Of a stretch of 64,000 nucleotides of DNA, positions 39,039 to 51,293 are shown one piece after another. The stretch spans positions 2,923,001 to 2,987,000 of the forward strand of contig WPIO01000022.1 in the NCBI GenBank assembly GCA_009760855.2, given 5' to 3'. The first letter of the stretch is position 1; each line of letters begins with the position of its first letter. Origin of the DNA: Cristatella mucedo. Its lineage: Eukaryota; Bryozoa; Phylactolaemata; Cristatellidae. The position numbers and the translations under genes are program-made. The notes beneath the pieces are model-generated. The model ran no database searches. It had not been told where the DNA came from and saw only the letters and a program-made list of their open reading frames with translations.

Positions 39039-39347
39039 CTATCACCTTCATCCACCATCAGGCTTGGCATCATCTTGCATTTGCTGAGGATGATTGACAT
39101 CGAATACTGGAAGGACATTGGCATCCTAACTTTTGCTGGCCTGCAGTGCTTACAAGCGGTGCTCAGCTGGTGTGTGAAGAGTGCTACTAATGACAGCAAC
39201 AATCGCCAAAATGCTGATGATGCTGCGCCTCTAGTAACGATCCTTCGCTCAGGGGAGAAGTATATCGACGTACTTGGATGTAAATTAGAACAATTCGCAC
39301 AACATGCCCATATCAATTCGGATACAGGCTTAGCTGCTATCGTTTGA
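39039..39347 (+). CDS. Unidentified 12-39 kb gene, terminal exon with stop
   Basis: Acceptor CTGTTTCTTGTAG ends at 39038. The frame is open for 102 codons to TGA at 39345-39347. It contains hydrophobic helices (STIRLGIILHLLRMIDIEYW, DIGILTFAGLQCLQAVLSWC), then a polar linker NDSNNRQNADDAAP and EKYIDVLGCKLEQFAQHAHI. No family was recognised. The balanced composition, clean acceptor and downstream polyadenylation signal make this a convincing last exon. Confidence 0.7.
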   Translation, partial: LSPSSTIRLGIILHLLRMIDIEYWKDIGILTFAGLQCLQAVLSWCVKSATNDSNNRQNADDAAPLVTILRSGEKYIDVLGCKLEQFAQHAHINSDTGLAAIV

Positions 39348-39683
39348 GTATCATCACTGCTGTGGTCAACAATGTAAAGACACCTTTGAGATCACAGCTG
39401 TGATCGCCCCCCTGTGGATTTCTTCTAAGTGACACCTACAGGCACCATATACGATAAACAGAATGTAAGCCAAACATCAGCGAGTCATCGTGAGTGCCTA
39501 CTGCAGAGCTCATTTTTTCTCTACGTTAGCGCTGTACAGTTAGACACTCGTTGACTAGGATTTGATGTCTTTGCAGTTCATTAAATTATTTGCAAACCAC
39601 AAGTTTTTTCTATTTCCACGAGGTTCATTTCTTTTGAATAGCACGGCTCCGATAGTCATGTACACCTAATAAGTTGGATTAGA

Positions 39684-39689
39684 AATAAA
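39684..39689 (+). terminator. Polyadenylation signal for the 12-39 kb gene
   Basis: AATAAA lies 337 bases after the stop codon and is followed by a T/GT-rich stretch (TTATGTGTG). The position is plausible for a 3' UTR end. Confidence 0.6.
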
Positions 39690-40457
39690 GCAGCTTTGAC
39701 TCGTTATGTGTGCAGATCCCGACTAGGCTCAACTGTTTGCTTGTGATCTCAGCCAAAGTATGACTGTAATTATCAGGTGCAGCTTCGTCAGTAAAGGTAA
39801 GGGTTGACCGCAGTATTAGTACATCAGGGTAGGGCTTGGTGGTTGCAAGGCCGATTAAGAAGCACCCACAGCTCTTAGAAGCTGCTGGGAGTGTATATCT
39901 GAGCCTCTTCTATTGCAACCGAATTAGGATACATTTTGGAGGATTGCATTAGAATACAGCCTTGGAAACATCCTTGGCTCTACCATTCAATCCGGGCGTC
40001 AAGCTGAGAAAAGAAAACACGGGAATTGCATCAGGCTGTAGAAGGTCGGGATTAGTGGGCAATGTGGCCTCAGTGCTGATCAGTATCCGGGGCATATGTG
40101 TGCCGAGTATATTAACTCAGATTAGTTTGACTTAAAAGCCTGATGGTAACAAAGTCCTCCTTTTGATGGGTAACTTAGTCGTGGGAGCTGTTATTGCTGT
40201 GGGAGATGTAATTGTGAATATCAAGTGAACTGGAATTGGATTGGATACCATGAGACGAGAAGCTGACAGAACGGCATCATAATGGAGAATTTTCCCTGCC
40301 TTTGCCAAAAGCAGCCGTCGACAAAAAGTCAAGCAAATACAACTGGAACTTTGTTTATGAAATCCAAAATAATTCTGTTTCAACGGAGTGTTATGTATTT
40401 AGTATACGACAGTTTTCCATTAATAGCATGTTATGTAACCCTAAGTAAGATATAACC
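39690..40457. other. Intergenic sequence
   Basis: No gene or repeat was recognised. Confidence 0.4.
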
Positions 40458-40863
40458 CGGGGGCCGGCAAATTTTTTGGACCGCTAGGCCATTTTAAGAG
40501 GTCAAGAAGGTACACTAGGCCAGAAGAAAACACGCCCACTTCACAGGTCCACCCGAAGGGTGAGTGGCCAGATGAAAAAACAATCGCAGCAGACGCACAA
40601 TGGCAAACGGGAACTATAAGGGTAGACACTTATCACCCCTCCCCGGTCAGCCACTTCGGTTTCAAACAAGCGCCTGATATAAGTTCTAAATATAAACACA
40701 AGCCACAGACGATTTGAGCTGCAACCAGCTGGAATGAAAGGGAATAAAATCGCGACCACTAAATTAGGCCGGATCCAATAATAAATAACTAGAGGGCGTT
40801 AGGACGGACTGGAGTACTAGCTAGGCCATATCTGGCCTAAAGACCAGAGTTTACCGACCTCTG
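40458..40863. mobile_element. hAT-type MITE, 406 bp
   Basis: The left end CGGGGGCCGGCAAATTTTTT and the right end AGAGTTTACCGACCTCTG form imperfect terminal inverted repeats of the common hAT form CAGGGGTCGGCAAAC. Subterminal GGCCA/TGGCC motifs lie on both sides. The flanks are ATATAACC (40450-40457) and ATTTAACC (40864-40871), an 8-bp target duplication with one difference. No transposase is encoded. Confidence 0.8.
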
Positions 40864-41321
40864 ATTTAACCCCTCAAACAGCAGGTGCATATTTAAATCC
40901 TAGGATACTTAGTTTAGAAATACTGCATCCATCATGGGTTAGAGCCTGTATATAAGCCTCACCCATCCAATATTCCCGGCTGTTGGCTGGTACCCTGGAT
41001 GGCACATGTAGGTTGTCTTCTGTACCCTAAGGGAACCACATCTCCATCCGGGTGCTGTAAAGCTTGATGCAAGAGAATATGTGTGTGTGTGTGCGTGCGT
41101 GCGTGTGTGTGTGTGGGGGTCACTCATGTGTATGTATATACTTCGATGTAGGTATGCATTTATCTTTTTTAGAAATAAATACTCTGAAGTAAATGCAGCA
41201 TTGTTTCAACCGTGTGCTGCTGCTCAGCTCTCAGTTCCTAGTGACTTTTTCAAGGCAGACGTTTGGTCTAATAAATGCGATGAGCAGTATAGCCGCTCCG
41301 GTTTGGCCAGTAGTTAATTAA
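40864..41321. other. Intergenic sequence with a short (TG)n tract
   Basis: An interrupted TG/CG run lies at about 41079-41115. Nothing else was recognised. Confidence 0.5.
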
Positions 41322-41455
41322 GTTACTCGCCTTTGACGACCGGCCAAGGTCAAGGTGCTCGCCTTTGACGATGGAGGTTGTGGGCTCGAGCCCTTCGGCA
41401 CATGCGAAGCATCTGGATAGAGATTAATCTCTTTTAGGGCGCTTTACAGAATGAA
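41322..41455 (+). mobile_element. SINE-A copy
   Basis: GGTGCTCGCCTTTGACGATG and GTTGTGGGCTCGAGCCCTTC (B-box region) are followed by CATGCGAAGCATCTGGATAG and the AGATTAATCTCTTTTAGGGC tail. The GACGACCGGCCAAGGTCAAG spacer shows the internal duplication seen in longer copies. Confidence 0.8.
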
Positions 41456-41749
41456 CTATTTCAATAATTTATTTTACTATCGGTTTTTATATTGATATTG
41501 CCAAGTAAGATCTTGAGCAAATTCTGCTCAATTTTAGTACTACAGTTTGTATCCAAGACACTGTAATGAGTAGTGGCAGACCGGCTAAAGTCTTTGATCA
41601 AAACTGCAAACCTAGCAACTTTAAGTAAGGGTTCGGAGCTGATCGCTCGCTATGTTCGGCTATCCTTACAGTGTATAACAACCTCAGGATCTCTTAGGGT
41701 GCTAAGCGAATGCATTTTATGTACATCATTTGTCAGCTAGTTTTATCGG

Positions 41750-42600
41750 ATCTCTTGGTATCTCTCGGCAGAGTTTGATGCCATTGATCACCAAGCCTTT
41801 CCTGAGTGATTACCTTCTCGCCTGGGCATCACTGACAGTGCACTACAATGGTTAAAGTCCTATCTTATTAGGAGATTTCAACCCATACCTGCCAATGGTC
41901 TCTAGTCATCAGGCGAACCTTTAAAGTTAAGGGTGGCCCTGAAATTTTCTCTAGGGCATTAAAAAAATGTGGATTTGCTTACTTTGTGGACCCCCGCAGC
42001 CAAGCTGGCCGGTGTATTCTTGACAGCCCGACTAGACTTCTGTAACTCAACACTTTGTAGGGATTTCTGAAAAAGTATGCTTGAATTGTCTGCAAAACTT
42101 TGCAGCTAGGCTTATCTATCGTAAACGCTGCAACTGCCACATTATACTACTGGTTCAATCTTCAACGGCTGACCATTGAGTAGCATATTGACTTCAAAAC
42201 TCGGCCACTCACATGTAGACCCCTTTATTCTTTAGCACTTGGCTATCTTTACCTGAAATACTCTTTATCTAAAATCGTCCCACTCGTTCTTCTTATTCAA
42301 GTCGCTTAACTGTTTCTCTCCCTAACCTCTAATCTTTTGCCGACCACGCCTTCGGTTCGTATGTCATCGAAGCCTGTACCTCACCAGCGAATGATGTCAC
42401 TGCATTTTAAAGACAAAATTTATAATAAAAAAAAGCTACAACTAGCTTGCTCGTCAGGATCGTGCTCTCTCCATGGTGGAGCGTTTTGTTTTATGTATGC
42501 CTATGCATGCTGACATTGTACATGCTTACCAATTGACATGCTTACTTTCCAGCATATGTACCGTGACAGAAGTTTAGTTCTCTTAGGGCACTAAACAAAT
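41750..42600 (+). mobile_element. Old L2-like LINE with RT palm motif remnant
   Basis: The plus strand reads EFDAIDHQAF near 41770, the remnant of the RT motif usually written AFDTIDH, then ITDSALQWLKSYLIRRFQP. An internal deletion leads to FLTARLDFCNS and a decayed C-terminus. The tail AGTTCTCTTAGGGCACTAAA ends near 42590. Many stops and frameshifts show an ancient copy. It keeps more of the RT palm than the other copies here. Confidence 0.75.
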
Positions 42601-42826
42601 GATTTAAAATATTACTACAATTCTTCCTTTGCGCAGAACTCGCTTGCAAAGCAATACTTATAGTAGTATCATCAATGGCTGGTCACTAATGGGCACATGT
42701 TGCATAAAAACAAGTGGGAGTGTCTTTAGAATTACATTTGGTAATGCTATTGATGTATATGCACGGATTTTGACGTTACATTCAACTATTAGTATGGTTG
42801 AAGCTGCAAGATGAATGGAATGTAAG
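42601..42826. other. Intergenic sequence
   Basis: Nothing recognised. Confidence 0.4.
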
Positions 42827-42911
<85 letters not shown>

Positions 42912-42968
42912 TATATATATATAATATATATATAGAGAGAGAGAGTATATATATATATAGAGAGAGAG

Positions 42969-42995
<27 letters not shown>
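42827..42995. repeat. Compound (CT)n/(TA)n/(GA)n microsatellite
   Basis: A CT tract passes into TA runs broken by single AA steps and two GAGAGA islands, then more TA. The tyrosine-isoleucine ORFs here are artefacts. Confidence 0.95.
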
Positions 42996-42999
<4 letters not shown>

Positions 43000-43414
43000 C
43001 CCTGAAAATATGTGTGTTTATACACCGTAAAAGCTTGTAAGCTTTGAATGCATCTAGTGCAACGAAGATCTCAGTAAATAAATCACTTATGCTTCTTGTG
43101 CTTACGTATCGGTCTGCAAAAGGTACGTCTAGCAAGGCAAACAAGAAAGTATTTTCCGGTAACTTTGTGACATTTCAAAAGCTGCCAACAATGTAAAGGA
43201 TGCTTTAAGAGATTTACTACAGCCTATTGGCAATAGAAATTTTGGAATTCATCGACACATTTTTGGTTTTGGGGAGAATAAACTTAGTTTGGTAAGATTC
43301 TCTCAAGTTAGAGCAGTATTAATTACTGTCCCGCTTGATATTTTCTGCTTACCTGCTTACATGTTAGTACTTAATACGATTCGCTAGCCTGCTTCGAGTT
43401 GCTAGTTCTGCCAG
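42996..43414. other. Intergenic sequence
   Basis: Nothing recognised. Confidence 0.4.
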
Positions 43415-43539
43415 TACCGATAACTCAGATGTGATGTTTTAACACCCGTTAGTTGTGTTGTCTTATGCGCAAATGACTACCGATAACTCAGATGTGATGT
43501 TTAACACCCGTTAGTTGTGTTGTCTTATGCGCAAATGAC
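43415..43539. repeat. 63-bp tandem duplication
   Basis: Copies at 43415-43477 and 43478-43539 begin TACCGATAACTCAGATGTGA and differ only by one T in a T run. The near identity suggests a recent event. Confidence 0.95.
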
Positions 43540-43557
43540 TGGTTTCGGAGCTACAAC

Positions 43558-44104
<547 letters not shown>

Positions 44105-44270
44105 AAATATAATTCATTTGTATAGCGCCTTAAGAAAACTTAATGTATATCCAGGCACTTCACATGTGCCACAGGGCTCCAGCTCACGACCTCGGTCATC
44201 AAATGCGTTTACCTTGGCCCCGGTCATCAAAGGCGAGCACCTTAACCCCTTGGCCAAATCCTAGGCTGTC
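44105..44270 (-). mobile_element. SINE-A copy
   Basis: On the minus strand: GGTTAAGGTGCTCGCCTTTG, two GATGACC blocks, the B-box-region GTCGTGAGCTGGAGCCCTGT, CACATGTGAAGTGCCTGGAT and the end GGCGCTATACAAATGAATTA. This is a long form with the duplicated spacer. Confidence 0.85.
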
Positions 44271-45084
44271 ACCTTCCGCGAAGTGAGAGGGATGGAGATA
44301 CTCAATGAAATAAAGGTCGAGGTTAAAGCTTTGTCTCTCCCCCTACTGCCAACCGGTGGTCACAAAGTTCTCATGTGAAAAAATGTATTTTCATTTCTTT
44401 CACGTGGTTAGTACTTGTCTAAAGGCTTACTGGGGGAGGGTGCTCGACAGGAGATAGGTCAAGGCCTTACAGATCTTTCAGCAGTCAATGCACAGTAGTC
44501 GGTGTGGAGGCTGCCCATCATTTCCACGGTATTGGTGGATAGTTTGTAGTGATTCTTACTCTCGAGTCACCAAAGTTTGGTCCTTTGAAATTGGCAGTCC
44601 TCTATTCCGAGATTGGCCAAATACTATCCAGCCAGGACCTAAGACAGCCAATCCATTTGAACACGGATGACATGTAGTGTCTGGTTAGGTGCGACTTTTC
44701 CTTAGCGAAATCCAAAAACTGCGATCAGCGTTTGGGAGCCTATTTAATGCTCTTTACCAAGGCGTACGAACTGATTCAAATCGTGCATTGAAGAAGGGGA
44801 TATCTCCATAACGAGGTTTGATATCTTGGCCTAGCAAGTTGTATGCATTGAACAAGCCTTTCGAAATATCGTTGAGGGTGATTTATTTATATAGCTTGCT
44901 CCCCCTATCAAATACTGTAGAATTTTATTGAGATCAATGCCAAAACTCCTTGATATTGTATATCAACTTTTGGGATACAGTTTATAATTAACATTTTCCA
45001 GAAACGTCAGTACTAGGAGCTTCCCTAGAAGCCAAAATCAGTCAAAAAGAGCGTGATTTTCCTCAAAGCTCGGATTTTGTCTGG
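44271..45084. other. Intergenic sequence
   Basis: Nothing recognised. The ORF at 44488-44670 has no support. Confidence 0.4.
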
Positions 45085-45235
45085 CCGCCCAGGTTTGACC
45101 CAAAGGTAAGGCGGTCGCCTTTGATGACCGAGGTCAAGGTGAATACATTTCAATGACCAAGGTCGTGGGCTTGAGTCCTGTGGCATATATGAAGCGCCTT
45201 GATAGAGATTAAGTTCTCTTGGGGTGCTATAAAAA
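45085..45235 (+). mobile_element. SINE-A copy, long form
   Basis: GGTAAGGCGGTCGCCTTTGA, GACCGAGGTCAAGGTGAATA, CATTTCAATGACCAAGGTCG, GGGCTTGAGTCCTGTGGCAT and the AGAGATTAAGTTCTCTTGGG tail follow in order. The GAATACATTT segment is the site replaced by (TA)n in the copy at 60520. Confidence 0.85.
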
Positions 45236-48200
45236 GGACTTGCAATTTTTTAAAGAGCAGCCTATTCTGGGACGTGACCAGGAATTGTTCTAGGGGAAGG
45301 CTCAATACTGACCTTTCCGTAGAATTTTAGAAAAGGCGTCGGTTCCACCTCAACGCTAAAGTCACAGGACTACTTTCTGGCACATTTAAAACTGACTTTC
45401 AAGACGCTGCTCTGCTCTCCTCCGAATAATGTACAGATAAGACGTAGCTAGCTCTTTAATCGAGTTTCTGAATTAGCTGTGAACCTTGAATAGATAAACG
45501 TTCAACTTTATGTCCAATCTTGCGATTAAATTTTTCAAGTAAAGGTAGAGGTTTAAAGAACAAGCCGAGTACCGCGAGTTTAATTGTTTCGACTGTGCTC
45601 ATCTCCAGGTAGCAGCTTTCCTACCGGGTAACACTAGTTATTGTCGCTGATAATAGAAGTTTCTCGAGCATTCTGCTCTCGCGAGTCTCTCCACGTAAGT
45701 GGCGGTAATATGACGCACGATGCTGAGGAGCCGACGACTACTGGCGACAGACTCTTTCGCCGCCCCGGAAAGATGCAGCGACGGCGATATACGGCCTTGG
45801 CCCTTGGCGCTGGTTTGTCACTTGATGCGCCGCACGCAGCCTTCATTGCCGGGTTCTGTTTTACTGCCCGAAGCCCTGTTCATACACTAGCAGAAAGTCG
45901 GACATAATCTGAATAGTACACAAAGAGTTGGTTAAGCTTATGACCTGGTCGACATACTTCTGAACGGCGCCACGCTATGGCGACAGACACGTGATTCGTA
46001 CATTTCTATCCGATGAAAAGCTAACGCGCACAGCAAGAGCTACTGAACTAAATAGAAAATGTATGCAGGTTTAAAGACCGAGCATCCAAGACAGCTGCTC
46101 TAAAGGATTAGGGTGAGGTAGTTTAGGAGATCCTTGCAAAGAGTGCCCTAACTGCACTTTGGTCTTGTATTTCGAGTCCTTACCAGACTTTAGTGACGAC
46201 AGAGCTCTATAATAAGAGTTGTCGTGAGCTCAGGGTAATGACATTTGTCAGATCATCGCTGGCATAGCATTGAGAAAAACTTCCTAAGCTGCGGGGGGGG
46301 GTGGGCCGACGGCAGTACTGTCGATCCTTACCACAGGCTCTTTACGCTTACCCACGTTTGAATACTAAGTGCATCTAGCTGTTTGAAACTCTGCAGTCTG
46401 ACAGCGAGGCGGAAGAGCGATAGACCAAAAGATGTAAATCTGAGGCAGGACTTCTGGTGCCTTCTGGCGCCCTCTGTCTCCAGTCCAGTCCGCCGCGCTT
46501 GAGTTGCTTAACTGGTTGTCATTAAGTTGGTTCGGCTCTACGCGACTGGTCCGTCATCTTTCTGCACAGAGATTCGCCGCTTCTCGCCGCTACCGAGTGT
46601 GAAAGCCATTGTAATCCCACTAGTTCACGCGGCTTCGCTTTTCAACTGAGCATAACTTCGGCATAGCTTAGCGAGCGCTCCGCAACGCTCTTCGAATAGC
46701 AATTTCCTATGCTGTTGAGAGACGGTACTGGCATCCAGTGTCCAAGTGGAACGCCGGTTTCAGTGCACCTGCTGAACGCGACTGAACATGCCGCGGCAAC
46801 AAACGAGTGGCGCAGGCCAACAAGCTGTGAGCCGCTCCTGCCCGGTTAGGTGCTGGGGTAGAGGAATGGCTGCCGGCTGGCCGGGATGGCCGTATTGATA
46901 GCTGGATGCTATGTGGAGGGGTGGGGTTGAGGGGCTAGCCGTTTTCGGATTGTAGGCGTTGGCGGCTTTTGGCCCCCTACCCATGCCCCAGGTCTAGTTC
47001 ATCGGCGGCGTCAACTCTCTATAGACGTTCCGCTAATTCGGTGAGAGCTGCTCGGCGTGTTTTATCAGCATACCAATCGTCACAGTTTTGCAGCACCTAA
47101 CGAAGAAGGCATTCTTTTAGGTTTATTGCCGGCAATTGGTCGCAGGAGGGCCAGCTGTAGTAGGTTTATGACATGATCAGCTGATGATTTTATTGGCATT
47201 TATGGCTGTTGGCTTAAGATCTAAGCACGTGGTAGAGCTATGCGTGCTTAATATTGCCGAGGATATCCACGTGCTGCATCTATCCCTTCTCCAGTCCTAG
47301 TTATTCCAATTTTATTTCACGGACTGGCTGTTCGCTAATTCTGCGGCTCAGCAGACGGAAATGGCGACAGCTGGGTGCTGGAAGCCTTCACAGCAGCAAC
47401 CAGTGGAACACAAAGCAGAGATTGAAACAGAAACTTTCAATTGTAATTCCTCCAGTTATCGAGCCTCACTGCTGTTCTTTATTCCTTTGAAGCTCCTACA
47501 ACTAAGTTATTTCGTCACTGCAGTTTCAAATGTCGCTAGAAAAGGCTACCTTAATTAGAGATAGTACTTGTTTGCTATCCTCACCTGATATCATATCCTA
47601 TCCTCACCTGATGATCCCCTTTTGATATCGCAAACTTAAACCTTTTCGAGCTAAGTAAATCCATGTAAAATTTAAAGGTTGCTCCCTCGCATTGATCTGC
47701 AAGGAAGCTGCTTCTGTTGCATATTCGGTTGCTCTGTCGAAGCCAGCGGTATCAATAGTAATAATTTCCACGAAGCGTCCGGTGGCTAAGCAGGTTGTGT
47801 AAGTCCTTCTACCTTTCCACGACGGTTGCAATGATTGAGTCCGATTCTTTACGAGCGGTAGTACGTGATGCAAACTGCCCAGCAGAGTGATAGGCTCGAG
47901 AGTGGTGTAAAGTTGATCCGGCTACCACACGCAGGAGGCCCCAGATAGCGATGCGATTCTTGACCCCTGCTATCCTTTTGCCTGTAGGGCCATTTTTTGC
48001 CGTGCCAGACTCAGCCGGCAGATTGCTGCCCTGACAAAAGGGCTATTGTCAATTGCCCTTTGTGAATTTTACTAACCGCTAGGATGTGCGGGTCGCGGTC
48101 TTATAGTAAGTGACCTTACTGAAGACGCAGACCAAAGCCGACGATGTGGGGATGTGGATCGGCTACTTCAATTACTCTCATAAATCAGTGAGTGTTCCTA

Positions 48201-48264
48201 ATCTCCAGTCGCCGGCCGCACTAAAAAAATCCAGGCGAGTCTCTGAATCAACCAAATTTTAGCA
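45236..48264. other. Intergenic stretch, no recognised gene
   Basis: Base composition rises at 45640-45900 and 46440-47050, where ORFs on both strands appear (for example 46760-46984 minus, proline-rich). A promoter or first exon of a gene could lie here, but no splice-supported coding segment, family or repeat could be identified. Confidence 0.3.
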
Positions 48265-48560
48265 TAGTAATAATGAATTGTATTTTACTCCATAAGAGAA
48301 CCAAACCTCTTTCTCGGCACTTCCCATATGCTGGAAAGAAAGCATGTCAACTGGTTGGCGATAAAGCGAACTATTTCGGCACGCAAATGCACGAAAGACA
48401 AATTCACATGGACCAAAGAAAGGCTATGAGAACAAATGTACATTTTTTATCAAGTCGGGGGATGTCTTGATTGGCAGCACTCGAACTGAAGGCGAGGTTT
48501 TCAAAGAATTTAAGGTCCGTAAGGGCGAAAGCAAATGTCGAGAGCCAGAGGAGCAGGAGG
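48265..48560 (-). mobile_element. L2-like LINE 3' fragment
   Basis: The tail at 48265-48325 (read minus: GAAGTGCCGAGAAAGAGGTT and TCTCTTATGGAG) joins a 3' UTR and the end of the RT ORF, with large deletions. It ends in ATT-like bases near 48265. Confidence 0.7.
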
Positions 48561-48684
48561 TTTGACGCGAAGCCCGAGTATTTCGAATAGCTAGGCCGTC
48601 ACAAGAGAATGGGGTCCCGCGATCAATCTGGGCCAAATGTGGCCGATCTGGCGGTCCAGAACTTTCTGGATAATAATCGTGTAA

Positions 48685-48775
48685 GAAATTTATATTGCGC
48701 CCTAGGGCCCTAGGAGAACTGTGTCTCTTCCTGGGCACGCACGTATGCTGGAACGGAAGCATTTGAAGAGGTTAG
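48685..48775 (-). mobile_element. LINE tail remnant
   Basis: The minus strand carries the hairpin tail (GGAAGAGACACAGTTCTCCT then AGGGCGCAATATAAATTTCT). No RT sequence is attached. Confidence 0.6.
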
Positions 48776-49079
48776 TTTTGGATTGAGCTCTGATGCCCTG
48801 CCCATAATAATGTATCTCCTTTTTTTGCCATTGCGGCTCTGCCATCTGTAATAAGCTTCATCCACACTGAAAGGGCTTCGTACGTCATGGTGGCAGCGGT
48901 CTATGCGTGTAGATGCCATCCTTCAAGCAATCGTTGTAAGAGCCCACAAAGAGCTCTCAGGATTACGATTTCATCAAAGATCAACGAAAGACTTTGAAGG
49001 AGTCTGGACAACCAACTGAAATGTACCAATAGACCTAGGCTCCTTTGTGGCCCCTATCTCTTTATGTTGCAGATAGAAT
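48776..49079. other. Intergenic sequence
   Basis: Nothing recognised. Confidence 0.4.
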
Positions 49080-49330
49080 ATTAATAATAATAATAATTCA
49101 TTTGTATAGCGCCCTCAGAACCGAGTATCTTTTTAGGCACTTTACAGATGCTGTATAGAAAGGCACTTTACAGATGCTGTATAGAAAGCATTACCAAATG
49201 ATTGGTGCTAAGCAGCAAGCACAGTTTAAGCAGGTACATTTTCACGAAAGACGGATCTCAAAGACCCACTAGATGCTGCAATAAGCATGTGCGTCTTAAG
49301 CTTGTTTAACGACAAGATAGAATAAACGAC
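49080..49330 (-). mobile_element. L2-like LINE 3' end with internal tail duplication
   Basis: (AAT)n at 49081-49096 is followed by TCATTTGTATAGCGCCCTCA, the tail hairpin and then the 3' UTR (AGACCCACTAGATGCTGCAA). A 26-bp tandem repeat lies inside the tail. Confidence 0.8.
49135..49186. repeat. 26-bp perfect tandem duplication in a LINE tail
   Basis: AGGCACTTTACAGATGCTGT plus ATAGAA occurs at 49135-49160 and again at 49161-49186 without change. Confidence 0.95.
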
Positions 49331-51147
49331 ATTGTACTGCATCCTCTCAATTCCATGACTTGAATCCTGAGAGATATACTCCGTTCTATCCGCATCTAGT
49401 GGAACTCCTTTAGCAGCGAATGAAGCAAGAATACAAATTTGATCGCGATTGCATGATCTAGCTTCACAACACTTGCGCTGACAATTAGAGAGGGAGCACA
49501 GCTCAATATGATGTGCAGGGCTTTATTATGATGCTATATATAAATCCAATGAGATGAGAGTTGCAGTAGCCAAGCCTACAACTTACTGAAGCATTGATGG
49601 AATGTAACTTGAAAGGAGTAACAGGCTCCTAAAGCATCACCATAGTGATAATAGTCAAGGTGTCGATGTGCTGAAAAGAAAGATTAATATAGCAGGACAT
49701 GAATGCAAAGCTCATTTTTATTAATTGTATGTTTTTAGAATATATGGCTGGTGTTTCAAGGATAAAAATATGTTTTGCTTTGTGAATGCTAGCAATATCT
49801 AGTCTTTTGGATGACCGTTCATCTTTTTATTGCTGCAGTTACAGGGCCTCGTCCTTGACCACAGTCCACATTTCTGAGTAGGTGAGTCTTAAAATCAGCC
49901 TTCAAGATCTGCCCTGCTGCAGGTAATTTCCGGTACAAAATTCTAGGGCAGGGTAGCTCACCAGGCAAATTACCTACCTCTAACCTCTCAAGGAACTGCA
50001 AGGAGCAGCCAGCCTGCTAGATCCCCAGGATCTGAGAAACCTATCCGGTTATTTGGCCTGAAACAGCAGAAGAAAGAAACCTGACAGTTGCGACTTTATG
50101 AACCTAGTGGACGAGGAACGGCTGAGCGAAAGTGATTCGACCCAGACGGCAGCTTGCAGTGATCATGCAGCTCAAGACTCAAATGTAGTTCAAGCAGTGG
50201 TTGAGCAAAATGTAAGAATGCATGCCGAATCTAAGCAAGCTTTTGACTATGATAGCCGACTGACCTGAAAATCTTAAACATGCCTGCATATATTGAGTGC
50301 GGCTTGCATCACAGAGCTTGAGTATACACACAAACAGAGTGGGGGAGTTGCAGGCATCGTGAGGCTTTACTCAAGTCAAGATCACCACAGGCAAAGGCTG
50401 CGACATAAATTACTTAGATAGTACTAGGTTTCAATCATAAGTGCAGCGATCCATTTGCAGGAGTTGCCACTAGCCAGCTTGCACAGGCTCAGGAGCTTAT
50501 GATGGTATGTCCAAGATTGACATCGAACATTGGCCTTTGATGACTTCTCTCTCATACATTATTTGGTATACATACAGTATTTGGTAACCGGGGTGAAACA
50601 ATTGGCATAGACGAGTAAGTAAGTGCAAGCAGCCAAGGCCTCAGGAATAATGTCATGTCGCTCCGTTTCTCTTTCATCGATGGAAGTAAGGTGCAGAGCT
50701 GTTAAATTGAGATTGTTTCCCACTGTATAAAATAAAAGTAGCTATGTAATAGCTCCGTTTGAAAATCCACGATGTTTGAGCATACCAATAAATACTAATT
50801 CCTTGGTAAAAAAGAAAACCTATGATCTTGCTCTCGATGACTAAGAGTTATGGCCTTCAAAATAGTCAGGGATTTATTTAGAGATATGGAGCCTGATTGC
50901 TAATCTTAGTTGCATTGCCTTTTTAGTGAAAGACCAAGTGCAAGTGATAGTGAAAGAGGCCGAATCAAGTATTCCTTGTGCTTGCTTTAGGGGCGTATAT
51001 GGACCCACAATAACATAATATTTATAGGGCATTGGCCATTAGTTGGACATAAAAAAGTTAGACCTTGTAAATATAGCTTTAATCTTTCGACTCTGACATG
51101 GCAATAAACGTCGAGATCATTTTAAACTGCTAGTGGATTCTTGGATT
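49331..51147. other. Intergenic sequence
   Basis: No gene, RNA or repeat family was recognised in this 1.8 kb stretch. Confidence 0.4.
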
Positions 51148-51293
51148 TTATATAATTCATTTGTATAGCGCCCCAAGAGAACTTAATCTCTATTCAGGCG
51201 CTTCACATATGCCTCAGGGCTCGAGCCCACGACCTCAGCCAGACCGTGGTCGGGGGCGAGCGCCTTAACCGCTGGACCAAACCAGCTCGGCAT
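51148..51293 (-). mobile_element. SINE-A copy, near complete
   Basis: The minus strand reads GGTCCAGCGGTTAAGGCGCT (A-box region), CGCCCCCGACCACGGTCTGG, then GAGGTCGTGGGCTCGAGCCC (B-box region). The body GGCATATGTGAAGCGCCTGA and tail GAGATTAAGTTCTCTTGGGG end in GCGCTATACAAATGAATTAT. This is the cleanest copy for a consensus. Confidence 0.88.

Noticed and set aside
45641-45907. 88-codon plus-strand ORF and its minus-strand counterpart
   Set aside because: Both strands are open over the same GC-richer stretch. No family, splice sites or start context separates them from chance.
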